A stretch of DNA of 64,000 bases, from NCBI GenBank assembly GCA_964035575.1, contig OZ037884.1, forward strand, positions 620,001 through 684,000, given 5' to 3'. Every line of letters starts with the position of its first letter. Position 1 is the first letter of the stretch. This document shows positions 43,024-51,871 of this stretch, piece by piece. Under the pieces are notes generated by a model, which was not told the DNA's origin, ran no database searches, and saw only the letters and a list, made by a program, of their open reading frames with translations. Source of the stretch: Rhynchopus sp. YZ270_cl-10. Its lineage: Eukaryota > Euglenozoa > Diplonemea > Diplonemida > Diplonemidae. The position numbers and the translations under genes are program-made.

Positions 43024-43067
43024 AAAGTGAGCCAAATCACGAGAGGCTTAGGTTCATATTATAAAAC
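43024..43067 (+). repeat. Hairpin repeat A copy
   Basis: AAAGTGAGCCAAATCACGAG, AGGCTTAGGTTCATATTATA. Confidence 0.7.
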
Positions 43068-43411
43068 TTTCCTTTTTTTTTCTTTAAATTCCACATTCTT
43101 TCTCCCTCTCCCCCGCCCTCTCCTCACCCCTGCCCCGAACACTTTTAGAGAAAAAAAAGAACACCATATTTCCCCACTTAAATTCCTCAAACACACTCCA
43201 ACACATCGGAGAAAGCAGTCTCGCTTTATTTCTCTCTCTCCCCCCACTCCACCCCCTCACCTCCTAAATTCAATACAGAAACCCTTTTCTTTTGTCCCCA
43301 GACATTCCCCCCTCCTTACGGAGTGCACTTTGGTTTAAAATAAAAGGAAATTTTGTTTATTTTACTCTAAAAACCCTCCTTTCTCCTCCTCCTCTTCCTC
43401 CTCCTCCGACC

Positions 43412-44032
43412 ATGAGCAGTGCCGGCTCCTTCGCTCGCTCTTCAGAGCTAGGACTCTCTCAGAATGAATGGCAGAACTCACTCAGCCAGGAGAAGCGTGT
43501 TGTCTACATGCAACAGGAGATGTCCCCTGGACCTGGCGACTACACGAGACCCGACCGCAACACAATAGGGCATTCTGATAAGGGTGTGAGCTGGCGGCCT
43601 ACCGGAATCAAAAAGCGTGTTGCACGCACCACCAACACCGATGTACCTCGTTATATGCGGGATACGAGAAGCTTCAAAAACCTCAAAAGCGGGATCGACG
43701 AAACGATGCGGGCACGCCCTGTCGAGAGTCCCAAGAAAGAGGCTGCGAGCCCGAGGGGAGAGGTGGCGGGAGGGGGAGGGGGATATGCACCTAGATCCGT
43801 CGAGGCAGCAGTGTCACCGCAGCAGCGTGCATTGTACCCAACCCCAGAGGAGGAGTTGCTGAGGTTACAGGCAGAGCGGCGGGCGTTGCTTGCAAGGGGA
43901 GTCTTGGGTGGTGGTGCAGGAAGTGTGAGTGGTGTAGGAGGTGCGGGAGGTGCAAGTGCACATGACGCACACGGCTTCTCTGTTCACTACGCCGCATCGT
44001 CTCCAGCAATGTCGCCGCAAAGAATGAGATGA
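43412..44032 (+). CDS. PGPG-repeat (SHIPPO/STPG-like) protein
   Basis: Single exon, ATG 43412 to TGA, 206 residues. The motif SPGPGDYTRPD near residue 43 is the sperm-tail PG-rich (SHIPPO/STPG) repeat found in axonemal and cortical microtubule proteins; only one clear copy is seen. A basic stretch follows (GIKKRVARTTNTDVPRYMRD), then a Pro/Ser-rich linker, a short charged helix (EEELLRLQAERRALLARG) and a Gly/Ala-rich tail. The ATG follows a C/T-rich tract (CTCCTCCTCCGACC), and longer forward readings would be non-coding pyrimidines. Assignment rests on one short motif. Confidence 0.65.
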   Translation: MSSAGSFARSSELGLSQNEWQNSLSQEKRVVYMQQEMSPGPGDYTRPDRNTIGHSDKGVSWRPTGIKKRVARTTNTDVPRYMRDTRSFKNLKSGIDETMRARPVESPKKEAASPRGEVAGGGGGYAPRSVEAAVSPQQRALYPTPEEELLRLQAERRALLARGVLGGGAGSVSGVGGAGGASAHDAHGFSVHYAASSPAMSPQRMR

Positions 44033-44940
44033 AAGAGAGAGAGAGAGCGAATGCGGTGATTACGTATTGCTTGTTTTTGTGCTGATTAAGCCGATAAAAT
44101 GCCTTGCCGGTGGTGATGTTGTGTGGAAGGATAATGTGTGTTACTCCATTGCTCAATATCTGTCCTAAAAAAAATTCATCTCTCAGATTCCACCCAATGA
44201 GTTAACGCTTATTGAGGCTGAGAGGGGGGGCAGTGGTGTGCATTCAATTATAGGGAAATTGGGGGAGGGTGGATGGGTGTGTGTTTTGTTCGTTCGTTTA
44301 GTGGCGTAATTTTGATGATTTCTGAAGGATTCGCACGAATGATTCTTGTTGTTGTTTTTTTATTGTTTTGTTTCCTCTGTTCTTTTCTATATTTGTACCT
44401 ATATGACAATCTGGTGTGTGTGTGTGTGTGTGTGCGAGCGACACTTTTCAAAAACCATGTGATGTACTGTGCCTCTGTAAAGGCCTATTTATCTTTTCAG
44501 AATTTTTCATTCGTATTCAATCCCATCATTGTGTGATTGGTGCTCTCTCTCTCATTTGCGTTCTGATACGTGTTCTTCGCTTAGATTCATCTTATAAAAA
44601 ACTCTTCTTCTTTTCGTTTGCAATTTGTAACCCGCAAAAAAAAAAAATAAGCGCAACGAACTCGATAAAAACCCACGATGGAGGGCTCCTGTACACGGGG
44701 AAAAAAATGACACACATTGGGGAGATCCGGGTGACCCCAACAACACTATTTACAAAAAAAAATCACAAAAATCAAAAAATAACACACATCCACATTCCTT
44801 TATAAGACCGCAGTCTCGCTGTGGTACATCTCCTTGGTCTATTATGTGAAACTATTGTGCTTTCTGTTCGAGACATATTTCTGTCTTTCTTTTTTCGTTG
44901 TTATTTTCAAGGTTTTTCAGGAGTGCACAGCAAAAGCACA
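44033..44940. other. Intergenic, no gene seen
   Basis: Holds a GA run after the stop, a GT microsatellite (44412-44434) and A/T runs. Confidence 0.55.
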
Positions 44941-45097
44941 TTTATTGGTGAATGGGGGTGAGAGGTCAAGGTTCTCTTCCAGGCCAGTTGCAATGACCTT
45001 AACGCCAAAGACGGTGCGCCATCTGCCTTTCTTAGAAGGGTCATGTGTGGTGCCTTCAACGGGGCTTCAAAATAGACGTCCACGTAAGTCTCCGTAA

Positions 45098-45745
45098 TCA
45101 AGATGTCATGGGTGGGGTGTGCGATACCGCCGGAGCTGGGTCAGTTTGTTGTGGGGTCGCTGTGTTGCTTTTGCCAGCTGCGGGTTTCTTTGCTGCCTTC
45201 GCGGCCTCTTCCTTCAAGGAGTCGTACTGCTCAAGCATGTTACTTTTGAGCCTTGTCATGTCGATCCACTCCTTCAGTTTCTCGTAGGACGATTTGATCT
45301 TACCGTCTGTGGGTTGGACCCTCACACAGACCCCATATATTTTGGTAGGGGCGCCGCTCCGATCCCGGTACGTCCACGCATAGCCGTTCTTCGCAGACTC
45401 CTGAAAGCGTTCATGCACCCCTTTGTTGGTGTCTTTAGTAAATTTTTTTTTAGCATAACAGCTTGCAGACCCCTTCGTAATAGACGGGGTCGTCTGCGCT
45501 ATCGGCATTGGGTGACACAGCTTCGCAATCAGATTCCGGAGGATTGCCACGTCCAGTACTCCCCCCACTTCGGTGATGAAACAAACCAAAAAGTTCTCAA
45601 TTATGTCCTTCTCGCTGAATACTTTTGCCTTTTTTTGAGCCGAATGCTTTTTCTTGTGGTTAAACTCACACGTCTTTTCATACAGACTCACACAGAAAAA
45701 GCACACAATGAGCGCTCCCCATCTCAGGGATCTCAGCCGGCTCAA
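45098..45745 (-). CDS. Captured gene exon, left arm of palindrome
   Basis: Open minus-strand frame ending TGA 45098-45100. The gene-derived part (from about 45642) encodes KKAKVFSEKDIIENFLVCFI, then LRNLIAKLCHPMPIAQTTPS and a Lys/Ala-rich C-terminus; I recognise no family. There is no ATG at a natural N-terminus: the frame runs into spacer sequence, so the 5' end of the gene was not captured. A donor-like GCG|GTATCG at about 45127 and an acceptor-like AGGCAG near 45025 suggest the left arm keeps an intron and a following exon fragment (DGAPSLALRSLQLAWKRTLT). Base composition matches host exons. Confidence 0.5.
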   Translation of the reverse strand: MSRLRSLRWGALIVCFFCVSLYEKTCEFNHKKKHSAQKKAKVFSEKDIIENFLVCFITEVGGVLDVAILRNLIAKLCHPMPIAQTTPSITKGSASCYAKKKFTKDTNKGVHERFQESAKNGYAWTYRDRSGAPTKIYGVCVRVQPTDGKIKSSYEKLKEWIDMTRLKSNMLEQYDSLKEEAAKAAKKPAAGKSNTATPQQTDPAPAVSHTPPMTS

Positions 45746-46276
45746 AAAAAGGCAAAATTATTCAGCGAGAAGGACATAGTTGAGAACTTTTTGGTTTGTT
45801 TCATCACCGAAGTGGGGGGAGTACTGGACGTGGCAATCCTCCGGAATCTGATTGCGAAGCTGTGTCACCCAATGCCGATAGCGCAGACGACCCCGTCTAT
45901 TACGAAGGGGTCTGCAAGCTGTTATGCTAAAAAAAAATTTACTAAAGACACCAACAAAGGGGTGCATGAACGCTTTCAGGAGTCTGCGAAGAACGGCTAT
46001 GCGTGGACGTACCGGGATCGGAGCGGCGCCCCTACCAAAATATATGGGGTCTGTGTGAGGGTCCAACCCACAGACGGTAAGATCAAATCGTCCTACGAGA
46101 AACTGAAGGAGTGGATCGACATGACAAGGCTCAAAAGTAACATGCTTGAGCAGTACGACTCCTTGAAGGAAGAGGCCGCGAAGGCAGCAAAGAAACCCGC
46201 AGCTGGCAAAAGCAACACAGCGACCCCAAAACAAACTGACCCAGCTCCGGCGGTATCGCACCGTCTTTGGCGTTAA
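45738..46276 (+). CDS. Captured gene exon, right arm of palindrome
   Basis: Plus-strand copy of the same exon (KKAKLFSEKDIVENFLVCFI ... KEEAAKAAKKPAAGKSNTAT), ending TAA 46274-46276 just past the arm. It differs from the left arm at a few residues (V/L, I/V, Q/K). It has no N-terminal ATG. It lacks the putative intron present in the left arm; the junction falls in a short CGCAC match, as in a microhomology deletion. Probably not translated into a working protein. Confidence 0.5.
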
Positions 46277-46285
46277 GGTCAATAT

Positions 46286-46421
46286 TGGTGAATGGGGGGT
46301 GATTCGCACCTTTTTGCGCACTTTTTCACCCCACACCAAAAAATTTCGAGGGCTGACTCCCTTCTCCCTTCTTGCGCACTTTGTGCACACTTCTGCGCAC
46401 CGCCCCCATTCAGCCACACCA
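46286..46421. repeat. TGGTG-family unit at the right end of the palindrome element
   Basis: TGGTGAATGGGGGGTGATTC at the left repeats the outer left end in the same orientation; inside are GTGCGCA/TGCGCAC motifs seen in the small family members. It has no own 5-bp duplication (AATAT versus TTTAT), so it is part of the larger element. Confidence 0.6.
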
Positions 46422-46543
46422 TTTATATTAATTTCTTTTTCTCTTCAAATCTTCAAACATCATATACCATAAGATACGCACAACGCTTTTCCGTTCGGTC
46501 GTCTTTCCCTTTCTCTCTTTTTTTTCCACCACTTGTTTTTGTT

Positions 46544-46584
46544 AGGTGACTAAGCACCGGGAGGCTTAGGTTCATCTTATAAAC
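46544..46584 (+). repeat. Hairpin repeat A copy, near consensus
   Basis: AGGTGACTAAGCACCGGGAG, GCTTAGGTTCATCTTATAAA. Confidence 0.8.
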
Positions 46585-46667
46585 GTTTCTCTTTTGTTTT
46601 TATGTTCCTGGTAAGTGGTCGGAAAATTTGGCCCAAAAAAAAAAAATACCGGGAGCATTGATATGAA

Positions 46668-46789
46668 CACGGATGCTGCCAGATCTGGCCAGATTTGGGG
46701 GCCAATTTCCCAGATCTGGCTCGTTTTTCCAGATGTGGAGATCTTGTTTCCAGATCTGGGAGATCTGGCCAGATCTGGCAGCATCCGTG
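46668..46789. mobile_element. Foldback CACGG element, 122 bp
   Basis: Perfect 27-bp arms begin CACGGATGCTGCCAGATCTG. A 6-bp repeat TATGAA flanks it (46662-46667, 46790-46795). The inside repeats CCAGATCTGG variants, so nearly the whole unit can fold. Termini resemble the much larger element beginning 290 bp downstream. Confidence 0.8.
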
Positions 46790-47089
46790 TATGAATCCAT
46801 TTGAATATATTTTTTACTCAGCTCCAACTCAATGTGGATCCAAAAAAAAACAAGGACACAATTCATTCTGACTTCCGCCCTTTTGCCGGATAGTTGATTA
46901 TATTATGTGGGGGGTAACCAAACAAAGGTGAGACCTTATAGGTTTTATCCTCAACCCCCTTTCTCTCTATGTATTAACGGTGGGGGGGTCTTTTTTCTCG
47001 AGGTTCTTTTGAGGTGTTTCCCCCCCTGCAAACATAGCAACTCTCATTAACAACTGAGGACTTTATTGTTGTCTATAACACGGCATCCA

Positions 47090-47284
47090 TAAGCCCTTAC
47101 TAAGGGATTTGGGCTCCACCTCTTAATTTTTTAAGCCCTTAATTTTGGGATCAGCTAAAATTAAGGGCTTAATTTAAGGGCTTAGTTTCTTACTAAGGGC
47201 TTACTAAGGGCTTAGTAAGAAATTAAGGGCTTAATTTAAGGGCTTACTAAGAGTGTACTAAGAGTGTACTAAGAGTGTACTAAG
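47090..47284. repeat. Subterminal AAGGGCTTA repeats and GTGTACTAAGA repeats
   Basis: About ten forward or inverted copies of AAGGGCTTA/TAAGCCCTT, then three tandem AGAGTGTACTA units (47249-47284). Arrays like this beside a transposon end often bind the transposase. Confidence 0.75.
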
Positions 47285-48850
47285 AGGGGTCGACTTCCGG
47301 AAAAATGCCAATATTTCCTGGGATAAGAGGATGAAGACCGAAAAAGTGACCTGGACAATAGCTTTTCCCCCAAAAAACGCCGAAAAATATTTCGTTGGAT
47401 TCAGCGGACCGAAAACGTGCAATTCCGTGCCCCCTTTTTTTTGTTTTGACACCCCAGGACTCCACCCCCAAACCTCTCCAAGCACCCCCAAACCCACTTT
47501 TCAGTCACATTTTAGTAGGGAATTTCACTTAAATTTCGCCTAAAATGACCCAAAAGGACCCGTGTCACTGTGCCATGATGTCTGCCCGTTTCTTGTGCGC
47601 AAAATTGTCAATCTCCCCACCTACGTGGCAAAGAGCGTACAACTGTCTGGTGCCCGTATGAACTGGCTTTTCAGGTCAAACATGGCCTGAAAATGTGTAC
47701 AAACCGAGTGAAAACGGGTAAAGCTGTGTGTTAGGGCCAAAAATGGGGGAAAATTTAAACACCTAAAAATTGGTCCATTTTTTCGAAATGACCCCACCAC
47801 TTGCCGGACGGATTTCGGAAACGCCGAAAAACGAGGGTTCCGGCCTCGAGTCCTTACCCGCCTCCTGAAAAAGCCACCCCGAGGGAGAGGGGATTTTGGC
47901 CCATTTTTACCGATTTGGCACGCCAAATATAAGGGGCGCCCCTTGTATTCGGCCCGCCCCCTGTAAGAAATCGTGCTTTTTTAACCGCACCGATAACCTG
48001 GTACAGATCGTTCACAGAGGTTCAACTAGGATTTTTTCATCATTTCTTTATTTATTTTCAAAGATTGTCAAAAGATCTTTCAAAAGGCACCATTTTTGAG
48101 TTGAAATACCAATTGCTCCCGGGTAGAGTGTGACCGCAAAGCCAAAACAATTGGCCGGTCCTTAAGGGGTTAATAAACATACAGGGAAACAGTGAAATAC
48201 TGTGCGGCCCGCCTTTAACTAATTAAAATTTTGGACTTTTTGCTCGATGTTTTTTTTAATTTTTTGCGCGGACCTCGGAAACGCAGTTAAATATGATTCT
48301 CCACCCCGCAGGAGGTCTGGCGAGTAGTTCCGAGGGGGTTTGGACACTTCTGTGCTTATCTGAGAACTTTTTTTTGAATTTTTAAGGTGAAAATGCACCC
48401 TCAAAAAGAGGTAACTTCGGGCATTATAAGCGGTTCCGACCCTCACGAATACGCCTGGGACCCTCCCAGGACCCCTAAAAGCTGCAAAAACTATACATTT
48501 CCACCCCGGGACCCCAGAAGATGTGGACTGAAGTGTTTTTCGGGTGTTTAGAAGGAGTTTCGCCTGATTGGATAAATTTCTTGGCAAGTGTTAAATTTTG
48601 GCCCCCAAGCGTTACGCAATTTTGGGGTCTTTTTTCACAAAAAATCGATTTTTTTGGGACAAGAAATGCTCTGTTGGGGTCGTCAGGTGGTTTATTGGGA
48701 TATATGGGTGATCCCCAGGGCGATTTGCGGCCAGGCACGCCCATTTTAGTGGATTTCTTCACCGAAATTTCAAAAAAATGGGTTTTGGACAGCAAGTCCT
48801 TAAGGATTTCCTTCTACGTGGAACCCCCTAGGCATACACTCGATGCGAGT
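47285..48850. other. Interior of the CACGG element, no gene recognised
   Basis: Only short open frames. Many runs such as GACCCCAAAA and CCGAAAAA; no conserved motif on either strand. Confidence 0.5.
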
Positions 48851-48914
48851 CGCATGCGATAATCATTATCGCATTATCGCACACCATTATCGCATGCGAT
48901 AATCATTATCGCAC
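48851..48914. repeat. Tandem palindromes GCGATAATCATTATCGC
   Basis: Two full CGCATGCGATAATCATTATC units plus partial ones; each is self-complementary and also overlaps a GCATGC palindrome. Confidence 0.8.
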
Positions 48915-49040
48915 ACGTAGAGGATTTTGGTACAAGGGGAGGCCTGGCCTGTGTTTCATTTTTGGGGACATGTAGTGTCCAGGGAAAGTTTCTGTCGCAA
49001 AATAGATGAAGTAACCCCATTTTCCCGTATCCCCCACAGT

Positions 49041-49327
49041 ACTGTGTACTGTGTACTGTGTACTGTGTACTGTGTACTGTGTACTGTGTACTGTGTACTG
49101 TGTACTGTGTACTGTGTACTGTGTACTGTGTACTGTGTACTGTGTACTGTGTACTGTGTACTGTGTACTGTGTACTGTGTACTGTGTACTGTGTACTGTG
49201 TACTGTGTACTGTGTACTGTGTACTGTGTACTGTGTACTGTGTACTGTGTACTGTGTACTGTGTACTGTGTACTGTGTACTGTGTACTGTGTACTGTGTA
49301 CTGTGTACTGTGTACTGTGTACTGTGT
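49041..49327 (+). repeat. Perfect 7-bp satellite, 41 copies of ACTGTGT
   Basis: 287 bp without a visible mismatch, then two TGCTGTGT variants. Because 7 is not a multiple of 3, all three forward frames are open and encode the same Val-Tyr-Cys-Val-Leu-Cys-Thr cycle. Confidence 0.95.
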
Positions 49328-49861
49328 TGCTGTGTTGCTGTGGGTATATTCCGTCGTATTTTGTTGAAAATTACTGGTTTTGTTTAAATGACTCCTCGGA
49401 GTCTCCCTTCCCGAGTGCTTTTTCGGGGGTTTTCACCCATTTTTTTGGCCCACATATTGGTCCAGACGGGACAAACGGTGTCTTGCGATTAGTATAGGAC
49501 TATATTATTGGACGTTTTTTACCACAAAAACACCAAAAAACGGTCAAAAAAAGTACCCAAAGTGTCCAAAACAGGTCGGAATGGACTCACAGGACATTTT
49601 TGGGGCAGGTTTGTGCCTACGCAGCTGTCATGACGTCGAAATTTTGCTGTTTTTTTTTGAATTTCCCCTCAAAAATGGCCATTTTACCCAACATGGCCAA
49701 AACCGTCAAAAAGCCACTTTTTCACTATTTTTTTGCATTTTATCATATTCTGAGTCGCCCTTATCATGGATTTTCGGGTCGCAGTGCGTTTCTGACCCAT
49801 TTCTGGGGGGTTTTCCGACCGGAGGTGGCCTGGAAATGACCAAAAATGCCGTAAGAGGTTA

Positions 49862-50060
49862 TTGCGACAATGGTTCCCACCTATAAACAGTGGAGTCGCA
49901 CCCCCTAACTCCCCCCTTCTCCTCAACCTCTCTACGGCCATGCAGGATGCTGCCCAGGGGCTTTCTGCACAGTTCTCCCCCGAAGAACACCAGCACAAGC
50001 GTCGCGTGTGCCTCAGCCTGCTTTCCAACCCTCTCCGACCGTGGCATCGTCGAACTTTAT
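49862..50060 (+). other. Possible coding fragment in the CACGG element
   Basis: The frame LLLNLSTAMQDAAQGLSAQF, SPEEHQHKRRVCLSLLSNPL reads like protein and has exon-like GC, unlike its surroundings. It is cut by the MITE at 50070. It may be a captured host exon; no family is recognised. Confidence 0.3.
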
Positions 50061-50069
50061 TTTCTAGTA

Positions 50070-50502
50070 CAGTTGGACAAGAAACTTGGCGACCAAAAAA
50101 ATTGGCGACCAAATAATATTGGCGGATTTTGGGGGTTTTCTTGTAATTGGCGACTTTTTTGGTCGCCAATATTACTTGGTAGGACAGTGGTTCTTAGTAA
50201 CATTGGTTGGGAAGTAGCTTTTTTCGCAATTTTTGGTAAAGTTTTTGTGCCTCCCTTCGACTCACCATGTGTATTTTTGGGTGGCGTGCGTGAGTGCGTG
50301 GCGCGGAGCTAATGTTCGACTTTCTTGAAAGATACGCTGCACCTGGTGCACTGAAGGGGCACCTTTTTTGTACTTGTGACTATTGTATCAATAAGAACCG
50401 CTTTCCCACCAAATAACTTGGCGACCAAAAAATATTGGCGGATTTTGGAGGTTTTCTTGCAATTGGCGACTTTTTTGGTCGCCAATATTACTTGTCCAAC
50501 TG
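50070..50502. mobile_element. Mariner-like MITE, compound
   Basis: CAGTTGGACAAG at the left and CTTGTCCAACTG at the right, flanked by TA on both sides. Inner ends carry TTGGCGACCAAAAAA and its inverse. A second inner pair (GGTCGCCAATATTACTTGG to 50182; CAAATAACTTGGCGACC from 50409) shows two copies in a row around about 220 bp. Confidence 0.75.
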
Positions 50503-50937
50503 TATTCTGAAGGGGGTACTGTGGGGGTGCCCAGGTACAGAAGTGTGACCACTTTTTTAGAATTGCGTTTTATGGCCCAGAAAACCTCCCTATGGGTAGT
50601 TTCGGGGCAAGAACAGGTTTTCTGGGGGGTGTGGGGTGGTTGGAGGCGGTTTTGGCACTTTCTGATAGGCGGTTTTCACTAATTTGAAAAACGTCAAATG
50701 TGACACCCCTTTGATATCCCCTAGGCATACCCAGGTACAAAACTACACCTAATGATCCCCTGTACACTCTAGGGCTTATGGATGCCGTGTATAACCAAAC
50801 AAAAAAAAATTTTTTTTTTGAGGCGTTTTGCACCTGCAAACTTCTCGTTCTTTCCCTAAATATATTTTGTACAAAACACCGTCATGTCTTCAACGTCATC
50901 AGAGGTGCCCCCCCTTCCTCCCCTTCCCCCTTTTTAC

Positions 50938-50975
50938 AAGGTGCCTAAACATGAGAGGCTTAGGTTCATCTTGTT
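50938..50975 (+). repeat. Hairpin repeat A copy
   Basis: AAGGTGCCTAAACATGAGAG, GCTTAGGTTCATCTTGTT. Confidence 0.75.
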
Positions 50976-51197
50976 AGACTTATAAATCTTTTTCTTTTGC
51001 CGATACCCGAACAACGCTGTTGTATTTCCCCTTATCTCACAACCCCCCCAATATATTCTTAGAAACAAGACGAACCCTCGCCCCCCCAATCTCTTTTCCT
51101 TTTCATGACCAACTCTCCTCAGATCTACCCTTAAGGGTGCCCCTACGCTACTGTGGGGGGCACTTATCGGGTGTCTTGTTATTCGCGATGATCTGAA

Positions 51198-51483
51198 CAC
51201 ACGAAGCTGTGATGTGTGTACGTAGCAGGCCCTTCTTCTGGCCTACCCTGCGAATGAACACCAGCTGAGATTAGACTAGCACACCACAACTGAACACTGT
51301 GCCCTTTAAGCCCTCGGCAGCCTCCTTTATTTGCATACTTGTGTGCAAACACTTGGGAACCCTGCGCTGCTTCGGGTGAGTCAGGCCCCGTAGATCCCAA
51401 CAACCAAACACACGAAGCTGTGATGTGTGTACGTAGCAGGCCCTTCTTCTGGCCTACCCTGCGAATGAACACCAGCTGAGATT
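51198..51483. repeat. Tandem duplication, 75-bp identical units 211 bp apart
   Basis: ACACGAAGCTGTGATGTGTG...CACCAGCTGAGATT occurs at 51198-51272 and 51409-51483. Sequences after each unit are also related (ACTGTGCCCTTTAAG versus ACTCTGTGCCTTTGAG). No T/C runs occur inside, so it looks like part of a separate repeat. Confidence 0.7.
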
Positions 51484-51871
51484 CTACACAACACGTAGAA
51501 AGCACCCAACTCTGTGCCTTTGAGTACCATTCCAAAGCTGGCTCTGTGTTCACAGACTGATAATGGTCATTAGCACGACAGCATTTATCTCAAAGCTCCA
51601 AGCCTTTTGACCTCCCTGTTAGTAAGAAAACCACACCCGAAATTTCTGTTCACTCTGAGAATGGTCTATTGCCGACCACCACATTTTCCACCACACTATG
51701 AGTATTTGTTTTGGAATTTTTCCAAAAAAGAAAAAAAATGTATTTCAACCACACAACCACAGAGTGGCCCACCGCCACCCCTCGGTGAAGGGAGCAAGGC
51801 AACCACCTACACAACCACCACCACTTCTTTATTATCGCTTTTTGTTTTGTTTTGTTTTTTAGAAACCCAAA

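Larger units (their letters stand above)
42323..43411. other. Intergenic with repeats A and D
   Basis: Two hairpin repeat A copies and one repeat D copy, then C/T-rich sequence (43080-43410) leading to the next ATG. Confidence 0.55.
44946..46421. mobile_element. TGGTG-family transposon carrying a 523-bp gene palindrome
   Basis: Outer ends TGGTGAATGGGGG and CCCCCATTCAGCCACACCA match the small elements at 39911 and 33507. A 5-bp duplication TTTAT flanks the whole unit (44941-44945, 46422-46426). Inside, 45120-45642 and 45738-46260 are inverted copies of equal length (523 bp) with only about three visible differences, separated by a 95-bp spacer. A further 24-bp match (44995-45018 with 46257-46280) shows that the right arm has lost about 100 bp relative to the left. 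No transposase is present, so it depends on another source. A transcript through it would fold into a very long hairpin. Confidence 0.8.
47079..50789. mobile_element. 3.7-kb CACGG-ended DNA transposon without transposase
   Basis: Inverted ends CACGGCATCCATAAGCCC and GGGCTTATGGATGCCGTG are flanked by TATAA (47074-47078, 50790-50794). The left end is followed by many AAGGGCTTA/TAAGCCCTT subterminal motifs and GTGTACTAAGA repeats; the right end has a single GTACACTCT. The interior has little host-style T/C homopolymer, a distinct composition and no transposase-like ORF. It contains a GCGATAATCATTATCGC palindrome cluster, a 7-mer satellite and a TA-flanked MITE. It explains the compositional island here. 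Confidence 0.75.
50795..51871. other. Intergenic: repeat A copy and a 211-bp-spaced duplication
   Basis: T/C runs, one hairpin repeat A, a GC-balanced duplicated patch, then a pyrimidine tract ending TTTTTTAG (51861) nine bases before the glycosyltransferase ATG, a plausible leader splice site. Confidence 0.55.

Noticed and set aside
43292-43411. N-terminal extension of the PGPG protein upstream of its ATG
   Set aside because: The sequence is a C/T tract typical of the untranslated stretch before genes here.
46286-46421. An independent MITE inserted beside the palindrome
   Set aside because: Its own flanks do not match (AATAT/TTTAT), while the outer ends of the whole element do.
48927-49497. 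Long overlapping ORFs with a Cys-rich heptapeptide
   Set aside because: They are translations of the 7-bp satellite, open in every forward frame, and not a protein gene.
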